Below are positions 14,164-22,075 of a stretch of 23,692 nucleotides of DNA, one piece after another. How positions within the stretch are numbered: position 1 is the first letter of the stretch; every line of letters begins with the position of its first letter. The stretch is from the NCBI GenBank assembly GCA_045643785.1, contig JAZRFR010000282.1:1-23692 (forward strand). The letters are read 5' to 3'. The position numbers and the translations under genes are program-made. The DNA is from CAMEON01 sp045643785 (lineage in GTDB: Bacteria; Bacillota; Clostridia; Oscillospirales; CAG-272). The notes under the pieces are model-generated. The model was given only the letters and a program-made list of their open reading frames with translations, was not told where the DNA came from and did no database searches.

Positions 14164-15807
14164 ATGAAAACGAGAATCGCCGTGAATGTGAAAAAGAACC
14201 TCCTTTTGACAATTTGCACCTTGACCCTGCTATCGTGTTTGTTCCTGTTCTGTGCCTGTGACGGAGGCACCCCTGCCGATACGATTCCCGCCACCGATGC
14301 TCCCACGGACAAGGTGACCGAAGCGCCTACCGAGCCCGCAACCGAAGCACCGACTGCGCCTGCGGCTACGGAGGAGGCTACCGAAGCCCCCACCGAGCCT
14401 GTGACCGAGGCCGAAACCCTGCCTGCGGATAAGCCCACCGACGCCCTGGTGCTGACCTTCTGTGACACGCCTCTCAACGAAACCTTCATTGATCCCAACA
14501 CCGCCGCCACCTTCGAGGTGGTGCAGGACGGGGAGCAGGGAAGCGTGCTCAAGCTTTCCGTGGCGGATTCCAAGCGCATCAGCGATCCTTTCGTCAAGAT
14601 CGACTACGCCGCCTATATGGAGGCGGCGGGGCTTCAGCCCGCGGCCTGGAACGATTGCGGTGCGGCGCTGGTCCTTCTGAAGGTGGAGGGCGTGACCAAT
14701 AACAAGCTGGAGATGACCGCCTCCAATAAGTCGGGAGCCAAAACCAAGACCGTCCGCACCTCGGGTACCTACAAGACGGGGAACGGGGACTGGCAGTACG
14801 TGCTCCTGCCCCTGGTGGAGGAGGCCTACGACGGCACTCTCACCGAGCTTCGCTTTGACTTTGTGGATAACCCCAAGGCCGCAGGTGAGACGGTTTACCT
14901 GAAATCCATTACCTTCGTGAAGGATAAGATCACCGCTATGAAAATGATGGGTATAAGCCTGATTACTCCCGGAACCGCCACTGTGGAAATCCCCGGTCTG
15001 ACGGGCGAATTTAAGTTCCTGCATATCACCGACAGCCATGTTTCCGCCTTCTCGGATGCCGATAAAAAGTCCTGGACGGCTAACCGCGTGCAGTACAATA
15101 CCGCTCGCCGCAATTCCTTCATGGCCAACGGCCTCTATGCCGAGGAGCGTTTCCCCCTGCTCTTTGACTACGCCGATGAGATCGGGGCCGACGGTCTGTT
15201 CCTCACGGGTGACCTCATCGACTTCCCCTCCGAGAAGAATATCGCCCTGCTCTACGAGAACATCAATCGGGTCAAAGCCAAGTCCATCTTCTGCCTGGGC
15301 AATCACGATTGGAACTACTCCGACGACTACATGACGGGCAACGCCGTCACCACCAACCGTCCGCTGTTCAACGATCTGACGAACGGCGACCCCTACTTCT
15401 CCTACGCCGAGTACGACGGCTTCATCGTGGCCGCCATCGACAACAGCTCGGATGTGGTCACCCAGGAGACCGTGAACAAGTTCCTCGCCCTCTATGAGAA
15501 GAACAAGCCCATCATCCTCCTGCTTCACGTTCCGCTTCACGCCGATACGCTGGCTCCCGACGTCAAGAAGGTCTGGGGCGGCCGTAACATCACCATGGGC
15601 CCCGGCGCCATGGGCAGCGATTGGGGCAGCGTCCAGCAGTTGTACAACGCCGTCTGCGTGGCCGAGGATACCCCTGTTGTGGCTGTCTTTGCGGGTCACG
15701 TCCACTTCAACCATGAGGATACCTTCCCCAACGGGGTCAAGCAGTATATCACCTCCACCGGCTACACGGGAGACGTGCGGGTGGTGACGGTAAAGCCTGC
15801 AAATTGA
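14164..15807 (+). CDS. Metallophosphoesterase lipoprotein with Thr/Glu/Pro-rich linker
   Basis: A 547-residue predicted surface lipoprotein. The N terminus is basic, then hydrophobic, ending in FCAC with lipidation likely at Cys32. A linker of TEAPTEP-type repeats (about 35-85) follows, then a beta-rich region of about 170 residues resembling a carbohydrate-binding or jelly-roll module, then a calcineurin-like metallophosphoesterase domain. Its metal ligands are visible: D290/H292 (TDSH), D350 (TGDLID), N380/H381 (GNHD), H455 (LLLHVPLH) and H512/H514 (GHVH). The in-frame Met at 14146 overlaps the ribosome binding site GGAAAGGA, so the start at 14164 is preferred. It begins 24 bases after nadE and may share its transcript. 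Substrate is unknown; phosphodiesters or phosphorylated cell-surface compounds are possible. Confidence 0.83.
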   Translation: MKTRIAVNVKKNLLLTICTLTLLSCLFLFCACDGGTPADTIPATDAPTDKVTEAPTEPATEAPTAPAATEEATEAPTEPVTEAETLPADKPTDALVLTFCDTPLNETFIDPNTAATFEVVQDGEQGSVLKLSVADSKRISDPFVKIDYAAYMEAAGLQPAAWNDCGAALVLLKVEGVTNNKLEMTASNKSGAKTKTVRTSGTYKTGNGDWQYVLLPLVEEAYDGTLTELRFDFVDNPKAAGETVYLKSITFVKDKITAMKMMGISLITPGTATVEIPGLTGEFKFLHITDSHVSAFSDADKKSWTANRVQYNTARRNSFMANGLYAEERFPLLFDYADEIGADGLFLTGDLIDFPSEKNIALLYENINRVKAKSIFCLGNHDWNYSDDYMTGNAVTTNRPLFNDLTNGDPYFSYAEYDGFIVAAIDNSSDVVTQETVNKFLALYEKNKPIILLLHVPLHADTLAPDVKKVWGGRNITMGPGAMGSDWGSVQQLYNAVCVAEDTPVVAVFAGHVHFNHEDTFPNGVKQYITSTGYTGDVRVVTVKPAN

Positions 15808-15861
15808 TGCCGACCACAGACTTGCTTTGACAAAACCTTATTTTGGAAAGGAAACAAAGAT

Positions 15862-18420
15862 ATGCTCAAGCTCTACGACCTCTCTATACGTGCCGTCAAG
15901 AACACTGCATACGCTCCTTGTAAGGATCTCTACATAGGCTGGAAATTGGACTCCGACAATACGGGCGTTCTGCAGACCGCTTACAAGGCCGCCATCACCA
16001 AGGCAGGCTGTGACACTCCTGCTTGGGCAGGTGAGGGAACCACCAAGTCCATCCATATTCCCGTGGATGCGATTCTGGAGTCCCGTACCGACTACATCCT
16101 GACGGTTACCGCTACCGACAATCACGGCGAGACCGCCACCGCCACCCTGGACTTTGCCACCGCTCTGAACCCCGAGGACTGGCAGGGCAAGTGGATCAAG
16201 CCGAAGAAGCTCATGATGGGCTGGGCCCCCTACCTGCGGAAGAAGTTTGCGGTCGAGGGTACCGTGACCAAGGCACGCCTGTACGTCAGCGGTCTCGGTT
16301 GCGGTGAGTATTACATCAACAACCAAAAGATCTCCGAGGATCTCATCGACCCTCCCATGACCAACTACGAGCGGGAGGTCTTCTACCGTGCATACGACGT
16401 GACCCCCTTCGTCAAAGAAGGCAAGAACGCCTTTGCCGCTCTTCTGGGCGAGGGCTTCTACGCCCAGTCCCGCGTGTGGTCCCATACGGGCTTCTACTAT
16501 GGCGACGCCTGCCTCATGGCTCAGCTGGAGCTGACCTTTGCCGACGGCACCAAGACCGTCCTGGCCACCGATACCGACAGCTCTTGGTCGTACAAGTATT
16601 CCCCCATCGTCCTCAATAACGTTTATGGCGGTGAAACCTACGATACCCGCCTGGAGACCCCCGATTTTGCCGATCCCGACGGCGACGAGGACGGCTGGTG
16701 TGCTGTGGTGGAGGACACCACCCCCAAGGGCGAGCTCAAGCTCTGCATGATGCCCCCCATCCGCATCTTCAAGGAGCTGCCTGCCGTGGCAATCACCAAC
16801 TGCTCGGGTAAGGACGACGGCGCGTGGATCATCGACTTTGGTGAGAACATCGCGGGCTTTGTGGAGGTCAATCTCCCCCGTGCTGCCCGCGGCTCTCAGG
16901 TCACCCTCCGCTTTGCGGAAAACCTGGACTCCGACGGCCATCTGGATCTCCGCTCCGCAGGCTCCTTTGCCACCCAGGTCATCCAGCAGGACGTGTACAT
17001 CTCCCGCGGCGACGCAGAGGGCGAAACCTGGCGCCCCCGCTTCACCTACCATGCCTTCCGTTACATGGAGATCACAGGCTACTTCGACCTCCGCGCCTAC
17101 GGTACTAACCCCGAGACCCGGATGTTCAAGGCCTACGCCATCTCCACCGATCTGACGCAGACGGGTAGCTTCACGTCTTCCTGCGAGGACATGAACCGCC
17201 TCCAGGCCATCATGATGAACACCTTCCGTACCAACTTCCACGGTCTCCCCGAGGACTGCCCCGGACGGGAGAAGTGCGGCTGGCTGGGAGACGCCCAGGT
17301 GGTGTGCAATACCGGCATGATGAACTACGATACCGAGGCCGCCTACGAGAAGTATCTGAACGACATCCGCACCACCAACGAGGTCTACGGTGCCTGGCAG
17401 ATGATTTCCCCCGGTAAGCGGGGCTGCGGTGAGGCTACCCCCCTGTGGGGCTGTGCCCAGGTCATCATCCCCTACTGGATGTATTACTACTACGGCAACG
17501 ATTCGGTTGTCCGCAAGAACTGGGACATGATGGAGAAGTGGGTTCAGCATGAAATTGCCGATGCGAAAAACGATAAGTCCCTTTATGAGGACGAGTTGAT
17601 CATCTCCCGCGGTCTGGGTGACTGGTGCCCTCCCACCGGCAATCAGGGCGACCGTCGGATGCCCGTCCCCGAGTCCTCCACCGCCATGTTCTACGAGATC
17701 ATGATCCGTATGAGTGAGCTTTCAAAGGAATTGAACCTCCCTGCGTCCATTGACTACGACGCCTGGGCAGCCCGCATCAAGGAGACCTTCAACCGCCACT
17801 TCTGGATCCCCGAGAAGCACAGATACTCTACCTGGGGTACCTGCGGCGTGGCCCTCATGACCAATCTCTATCCCGAGGGAGAGGAGAAGGCCCTCAGAGA
17901 GGCGCTCCTGACCCTCATGGAGGAGGACGACTTTGCCATGTCCACGGGTATTTACTGCAACAAGTACCTGGTTCCTGCGCTGTGTGAGGCAGGACAGGGG
18001 GATATCGCCATGAAGTTCCTCTTCAACCGCGATCACCACAGCTTCGGTACCATGATGGACAAGGGTGCTACCTCCCTTTGGGAGTGCCTTGAGCACGATT
18101 TCACCCAGCCCCGTGAGGTGGGTTCCTCCTCCTACAACCATCCCATGCATTCCGGCTTTGCCTATTTCCTGTACGCCTACGTAGGCGGTATTATCCCCGT
18201 GACTCCCGGCTTCCGTATCTTTGCCGTAGCCCCCGTCCCCTTCAAGGATATGAAGGAGGCCGAGGTTATCCACGAGTGCCCCTACGGTAAGATCCGCGTG
18301 GCCTTCCGTCCCGAGGGGGATGCCACCCGCTACGAGATCACGGTGCCTGCAGGTACCACCTGCGCCTTCGTTCCCACGGGCAAGACCCTGGGCTCGGGTG
18401 ATCACGTCATTTTGGTGTGA
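15862..18420 (+). CDS. Alpha-L-rhamnosidase, glycoside hydrolase family 78
   Basis: An 852-residue GH78 enzyme that releases terminal L-rhamnose from plant glycosides, pectic side chains or bacterial polysaccharides. The N-terminal beta domains (fibronectin-like, then a LYVSGLGCGEYYINNQKI module) precede an (alpha/alpha)6 barrel. The family signature DCPGREKCGWLGD is at 465-477, giving D465, E470 (general acid) and D477. E741 in SLWECLEH fits the general base position; the spacings match those of Bacillus GL1 RhaB (567, 572, 579, 841). There is no signal peptide, so it acts in the cytoplasm on imported oligosaccharides. ATG 15862 follows AAAGGAAA. The dut gene starts 8 bases after its stop and must share the mRNA. 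Confidence 0.94.
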   Translation: MLKLYDLSIRAVKNTAYAPCKDLYIGWKLDSDNTGVLQTAYKAAITKAGCDTPAWAGEGTTKSIHIPVDAILESRTDYILTVTATDNHGETATATLDFATALNPEDWQGKWIKPKKLMMGWAPYLRKKFAVEGTVTKARLYVSGLGCGEYYINNQKISEDLIDPPMTNYEREVFYRAYDVTPFVKEGKNAFAALLGEGFYAQSRVWSHTGFYYGDACLMAQLELTFADGTKTVLATDTDSSWSYKYSPIVLNNVYGGETYDTRLETPDFADPDGDEDGWCAVVEDTTPKGELKLCMMPPIRIFKELPAVAITNCSGKDDGAWIIDFGENIAGFVEVNLPRAARGSQVTLRFAENLDSDGHLDLRSAGSFATQVIQQDVYISRGDAEGETWRPRFTYHAFRYMEITGYFDLRAYGTNPETRMFKAYAISTDLTQTGSFTSSCEDMNRLQAIMMNTFRTNFHGLPEDCPGREKCGWLGDAQVVCNTGMMNYDTEAAYEKYLNDIRTTNEVYGAWQMISPGKRGCGEATPLWGCAQVIIPYWMYYYYGNDSVVRKNWDMMEKWVQHEIADAKNDKSLYEDELIISRGLGDWCPPTGNQGDRRMPVPESSTAMFYEIMIRMSELSKELNLPASIDYDAWAARIKETFNRHFWIPEKHRYSTWGTCGVALMTNLYPEGEEKALREALLTLMEEDDFAMSTGIYCNKYLVPALCEAGQGDIAMKFLFNRDHHSFGTMMDKGATSLWECLEHDFTQPREVGSSSYNHPMHSGFAYFLYAYVGGIIPVTPGFRIFAVAPVPFKDMKEAEVIHECPYGKIRVAFRPEGDATRYEITVPAGTTCAFVPTGKTLGSGDHVILV

Positions 18421-18428
18421 GGTGATCC

Positions 18429-18869
18429 ATGGAACTCAAGATCAAGAAACTGCATCCTGCTGCCATCCTGCCCACCTACGGGTCGGCGGGGGCGGCGGGA
18501 GCCGACCTCTACGCCCTCCCCGAGGGGGATCCCATCACCATTGCCCCCGGTGAGACCGTCATGATCCACACAGGCCTGTCCATGGCCATCCCCGAGGGCT
18601 ACGTTGGCCTCAACTTCGCCCGCAGCGGTCTGGCCTCCAAGCGAGGCCTTGCTCCCGCCAATAAGGTGGGCGTCATCGACTCCGACTACCGCGGGGAGCT
18701 GATGGTCGCCCTCCACAACCACGGCTCTGTCCCTCAGACCGTCGAGCCGGGAGACCGCGTCGCCCAGTTCCTCATTATGCCCGTTATCACCGCGCAGTTT
18801 ACCGAGGTGGATTCTCTGGATGAAACCGAAAGAGGCGCGGGCGGATTCGGTTCCACAGGAACCAAGTAA
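18429..18869 (+). CDS. dut: Deoxyuridine 5'-triphosphate nucleotidohydrolase (dUTPase)
   Basis: A 146-residue homotrimeric-type dUTPase, which hydrolyses dUTP to dUMP and keeps uracil out of DNA. All five motifs are seen: AGADLYAL (23-30), RSGLASKRGL (65-74), GVIDSDYRGE (81-90) with the catalytic Asp86 region, GDRVAQFLIMP, and the C-terminal RGAGGFGSTG (135-144) that closes over the substrate. Length is normal. The ATG follows GAGGTGATCC, which itself begins at the rhamnosidase stop codon, so translation is probably coupled. A housekeeping DNA-precursor gene in tandem with a glycosidase is not a functional pairing I can explain; it may just be local operon shuffling. Confidence 0.96.
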   Translation: MELKIKKLHPAAILPTYGSAGAAGADLYALPEGDPITIAPGETVMIHTGLSMAIPEGYVGLNFARSGLASKRGLAPANKVGVIDSDYRGELMVALHNHGSVPQTVEPGDRVAQFLIMPVITAQFTEVDSLDETERGAGGFGSTGTK

Positions 18870-18935
18870 ACCGTTTCACCATTCCATTACCGTACACATT
18901 GCTGATACAGCATTGTAAATAAAAGGAGAAATATC

Positions 18936-20360
18936 ATGAACAAGAAAAACCGCATTCTGACCGCTGTTGCGGTGATGCTCCTGTCCGGCCTTGTGGCCGT
19001 CGGCATGGCATCCTGCAATACCAACACCACTGAGTCCGACACCACCGTGGGTGAGGCCACCGTCGAGGTAACCGAGGCGCCCACTGAAACGCCTGATGAG
19101 GCCGCAACCGAGGCGCCCACCGAGGAAGTCACCACCGAAGAAGTCACCACCGAGGAGGAAACCACCATGAGTGTCAAGGATCAGCTGGGTCTGGACATCA
19201 AGGACGAGGACCTGAAGGAAGCTATGCAGAACATCTTTGCCGGCACCCAGTCGGTTAAGGAAACCGTTATGTTCCTGGACAAGGGCGATGTCAAGTCTCT
19301 GCTTTTCCCCATCGAGAGCATCATTTCCGTTACCTCCTACGACGGTAAGACCGTCTATGAGGAGGGCAAGGACTACGTCATCGAGGACGGTAAGCTGAAG
19401 GTTACCGAGAACTCCTCCATCAAGGTCATCACCTCTGCTAAGTACTACAACCACGCAGGCTCCCTGATCAATACCAAGGATCCCTCCACGGGCAAGATGG
19501 TTCCTACCTTCTGGGGTGAGAGCCAGGTCAAGCAGTGGCAGGTATCCGTGACCTATACCCACGCCGAGGGCTGGGAGGGTTATGTCCAGGAGAGCCAGCT
19601 GGAGGTCTACAAGAACTTCATCGGTAAGCTGGTGGCAGGCGAGGATGTGACCGTATTCTTCTACGGCGACTCCATCACCTGGGGTGCTTGCTCCACCTAT
19701 CTGGAGGGCGTTGAGCCCAGACAGGGTGCCTACTCCATGCTCTTCACCGAGGCCCTGGCCGATCTCTTTGGCTATAAGGTCAAGTACGTAAACACCGGAC
19801 TGGTTGCCTCTATGGCCTGCCATCCCGTTCCCTCCACCGAGTACGTGGGCGGTGAGCGCGGTACCATTACCTACGTCAACACCGCTATCGGCGGCTGGAC
19901 CTCCACCGACGGCGTGAACAATTTCGATAAGTTTGTTAAGGAGCAGGTGGAGAAGTACGGCTGTGATCTGTTCGTTCTGGGCTACGGTATGAACGACGGC
20001 GGCGTAGGCGCCAACACCACCAAGGCTAATGCCAAGAAGATGATCGATAAGCTTCTGGAGATCAAGCCCGAAGCCTCCGTTATGCTGGTTTCTACCATGA
20101 CCCCCCACACCGGATCCAACTGGGATCACGCTTCCATCCAGCAGCAGGAGAAGCAGCTCCTCAGCCTGGCTAAATCTTACGTTAAGGACGGTAAGCCCGT
20201 GGCCGTGGCCTGCGTCAATTCCGTATCCAAAGCCATTCAGGAGCACAAGACCTTCAACGACTACTCCGGTAACAACATCAACCATCCCAACGACTGGTTC
20301 TACCGCGTTTACGCACAGACTCTGCTCCAGACCCTCGTCGGTTACGAGAATATGAACTGA
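18936..20360 (+). CDS. SGNH/GDSL-type hydrolase lipoprotein
   Basis: A 474-residue lipoprotein. A signal peptide ends in the lipobox GMASC (Cys27). A linker of TEAPTE/EEVTTE repeats runs to about residue 80, followed by a region of about 150 residues and then an SGNH hydrolase domain. Block I is GDSIT (244-248) with Ser246 as nucleophile; block III is GYGMND (349-354) with Asn353; a late NHPND (449-453) supplies the histidine. Such enzymes act as sugar acetylesterases or lipases at the cell surface; deacetylation of plant or host glycans is the likeliest role. The start at 18936 follows AAAAGGAG. The linker style matches the lipoprotein at 14164-15807, suggesting a shared surface location. 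It is followed by a strong terminator. Confidence 0.87.
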   Translation: MNKKNRILTAVAVMLLSGLVAVGMASCNTNTTESDTTVGEATVEVTEAPTETPDEAATEAPTEEVTTEEVTTEEETTMSVKDQLGLDIKDEDLKEAMQNIFAGTQSVKETVMFLDKGDVKSLLFPIESIISVTSYDGKTVYEEGKDYVIEDGKLKVTENSSIKVITSAKYYNHAGSLINTKDPSTGKMVPTFWGESQVKQWQVSVTYTHAEGWEGYVQESQLEVYKNFIGKLVAGEDVTVFFYGDSITWGACSTYLEGVEPRQGAYSMLFTEALADLFGYKVKYVNTGLVASMACHPVPSTEYVGGERGTITYVNTAIGGWTSTDGVNNFDKFVKEQVEKYGCDLFVLGYGMNDGGVGANTTKANAKKMIDKLLEIKPEASVMLVSTMTPHTGSNWDHASIQQQEKQLLSLAKSYVKDGKPVAVACVNSVSKAIQEHKTFNDYSGNNINHPNDWFYRVYAQTLLQTLVGYENMN

Positions 20361-20386
20361 TCCGACACACGGTTCCGGTTACACGT

Positions 20387-20425
20387 GGGGCGGCTCGCAA
20401 TTCTGCGAGCCGCCCCGTTTGTTCT
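20387..20425 (+). terminator. Intrinsic terminator after the SGNH lipoprotein gene
   Basis: GGGGCGGCTCGCA (20387-20399) pairs perfectly with TGCGAGCCGCCCC (20404-20416), tetraloop ATTC, then GTTTGTTCT. It starts 26 bases after the stop codon. Confidence 0.9.
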
Positions 20426-20446
20426 CTGAAATCTCGGTGAATATCA

Positions 20447-20475
20447 TTGACTTTTTCCCCGTAAGATGCTATAAT
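20447..20475 (+). promoter_or_regulatory. Sigma-A promoter for the VanZ-metallophosphoesterase pair
   Basis: TTGACT (20447-20452), 17-base spacer, TATAAT (20470-20475). The next start codon is at 20511, giving a leader of under 30 bases. Confidence 0.86.
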
Positions 20476-20510
20476 GAAAGTATTCCATCGAAAGGCTGAA
20501 TTCTTGATTC

Positions 20511-21098
20511 ATGAATCCATTTCACATACCGTCTGCGGGGGCGGACACGGATCCCCCCAAAAAACGTCGTCTGCCTGCCGTGATTGCCTTACTTCTGGCG
20601 GCGTTGATCCTGTCAAACATGGCGCTCATTTTCTTTTTTTCCGCCGAGAGCGGAGAAGACTCGGGAAGTCGCAGCGCGGGCGTAACCGACACGATCCTCA
20701 AGATCATCTGCCCGGACTTTGATGAGCTTTCCCAAGACGAGCAGCAGAGCGTTGAGACGCGTGTGCATCACCTGGTACGCAAAACGGCGCATTTTCTGGA
20801 ATATGCCGTACTTGGCTTTTTGGCCGCCTGCTTGCTCCTGTGGCTGAAGCATTTTTCGGTTTGCAAGATTCATCCTTGGCAGGCGTGGGTATTTCCCGCC
20901 GCCCTTGGCTTACTCTACGCCGTATCCGACGAGGTGCATCAGATCTTTTCCCATCGCGGCGCCCGTGTGACCGACGTGCTCATTGACTTTGCGGGCGCGG
21001 TGTTCGGTGTTTGCATGGCCCACGTGGCGGCATGGCTGATCAGATGCATCCGAGCTGCCCACCAACGAAAAACAGGGAAGGAGACTACCCACGCATGA
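20511..21098 (+). CDS. VanZ family membrane protein
   Basis: A 195-residue protein with four hydrophobic segments at about 22-45, 90-110, 124-142 and 158-180. VanZ-family signatures are visible: FSAESGEDSG after the first helix, RKTAHFLEYAVLG at the second, and DEVHQIFSHRGARVTDVLIDFAGA between the third and fourth. VanZ itself gives low-level teicoplanin resistance; most chromosomal relatives have no known role and resistance should not be assumed. The ATG at 20511 is the only good start, though the AAAGG at 20491-20495 is 15 bases away, longer than usual. Its TGA overlaps the ATG of the next gene by four bases (ATGA at 21095-21098), so the two are translationally coupled. Confidence 0.86.
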   Translation: MNPFHIPSAGADTDPPKKRRLPAVIALLLAALILSNMALIFFFSAESGEDSGSRSAGVTDTILKIICPDFDELSQDEQQSVETRVHHLVRKTAHFLEYAVLGFLAACLLLWLKHFSVCKIHPWQAWVFPAALGLLYAVSDEVHQIFSHRGARVTDVLIDFAGAVFGVCMAHVAAWLIRCIRAAHQRKTGKETTHA

Positions 21099-21880
21099 AA
21101 ACCACCCGTTACGCATTGCGTACGCCAAAGCCCGGGATTTCCTTCAAAGCCTGCATTGTGGCGGATCTGCACGACCGCCCCTACGATACCATTTTGCCCA
21201 TCCTGAAGCGGGAGAGCCCCGATCTCATCCTCATCTCCGGAGACCTCACCGAGGCCTTGGATCGTCCTGCTGAAGAAGTCAGCCGTTCCGGTCTGGGCTT
21301 GCTCGCGGAGTGCGCCGCCATCGCCCCGACCTTCTACTCCCTCGGCAACCACGAGATCGGCGGCTGTCACGGCCGCATTTACAAGGCCAAATTGGCGGGA
21401 CAGGGGGAGTTGCCTCCCTTCGTTATGCGGGACGAGTGGCGGGAGGTCATCGAGAAAAGCGGTGTCACGTTTTTGGATGAATCCTTCGTTCGTTGGAACG
21501 ATCTGGTTATCGGCGGGCTGGGCTCGGGACTTCTCAATCCCGGGTGGATTCCCGATCTGTCCCGCATGGAAACCTTCGTGGCGCAACCCGGCTACAAGCT
21601 CCTGCTCTGCCACCATCCCGAGTATTTCGACCGCTACCTTCGCCCCTATGATATTGATCTCACCGTATCGGGTCACGCCCACGGTGGCCAATGGCGGATC
21701 TTTGGGCGCGGTGTGTACGCTCCCGATCAGCATTTGTTCCCCAAGTACACCTCGGGAGTACACGAAGGCCGTTTGGTCATCTCGCGAGGGGTGTCCAACA
21801 GTTTTCCCCTCATCCCGCGATTTTTCAATCCGAGAGAGGTCGTGGTGGTGACGGTGGAGGGGGGATTTAAGAATTTGTAA
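21095..21880 (+). CDS. Metallophosphoesterase, YaeI-like
   Basis: A 261-residue calcineurin-like phosphoesterase. Metal ligands are in order: D24/H26 (ADLHD), D50 (SGDL), N85/H86 (GNHE), H173 or H174 (CHHPEY) and H194/H196 (GHAHGGQW). The GHAHGGQW form is typical of the YaeI-like group of membrane-associated phosphodiesterases. There is no signal peptide or transmembrane helix, so it is probably cytosolic. The start at 21095 overlaps the VanZ stop codon (ATGA) and follows GGAAGGAG; an in-frame Met at 21011 lies deep in the VanZ gene and is less likely. The coupling to VanZ suggests a shared task, perhaps on a lipid-linked phosphate, but the substrate is unknown. Confidence 0.86.
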   Translation: MKTTRYALRTPKPGISFKACIVADLHDRPYDTILPILKRESPDLILISGDLTEALDRPAEEVSRSGLGLLAECAAIAPTFYSLGNHEIGGCHGRIYKAKLAGQGELPPFVMRDEWREVIEKSGVTFLDESFVRWNDLVIGGLGSGLLNPGWIPDLSRMETFVAQPGYKLLLCHHPEYFDRYLRPYDIDLTVSGHAHGGQWRIFGRGVYAPDQHLFPKYTSGVHEGRLVISRGVSNSFPLIPRFFNPREVVVVTVEGGFKNL

Positions 21881-22075
21881 GATAAAACAAAGTGATTTTC
21901 GAAGAATAGGTAGCAGACAAAAACAAGATACCCATCGCAAATTCTATTATTGAAGTCAAATATTGATTAATTAAGATGTGTGTAATGATTTTATTATAAC
22001 AAGAGATTTAATCAAAAAATATTGTTTTGACAGTTTGTCGAATTATACTACAGTCATGGTGCGGAGGATTGTTAT
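21881..22075. other. A+T-rich intergenic boundary before the metallopeptidase gene
   Basis: Base composition drops sharply right after the stop codon at 21880 and stays low to about 23485. No gene, hairpin terminator or clear target-site duplication was seen. A weak promoter candidate lies at the right end. Confidence 0.6.
22022..22049 (+). promoter_or_regulatory. Possible promoter of the metallopeptidase gene
   Basis: TTGTTT (22022-22027) and TATACT (22044-22049) are 16 bases apart. A closer -35 match, TTGACA at 22027-22032, would leave only 11 bases of spacer. A good ribosome binding site, CGGAGGA, follows at 22062-22068. Confidence 0.4.

Noticed and set aside
18876..20285. Minus-strand open frame over the SGNH lipoprotein gene
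   Set aside because: Same antisense artefact; the + strand gene has a lipobox, catalytic motifs and a terminator.
20511..21098. Glycopeptide-resistance call for the VanZ-like gene
   Set aside because: No vanA/vanH/vanX or regulator genes nearby; most chromosomal VanZ relatives are not resistance genes.
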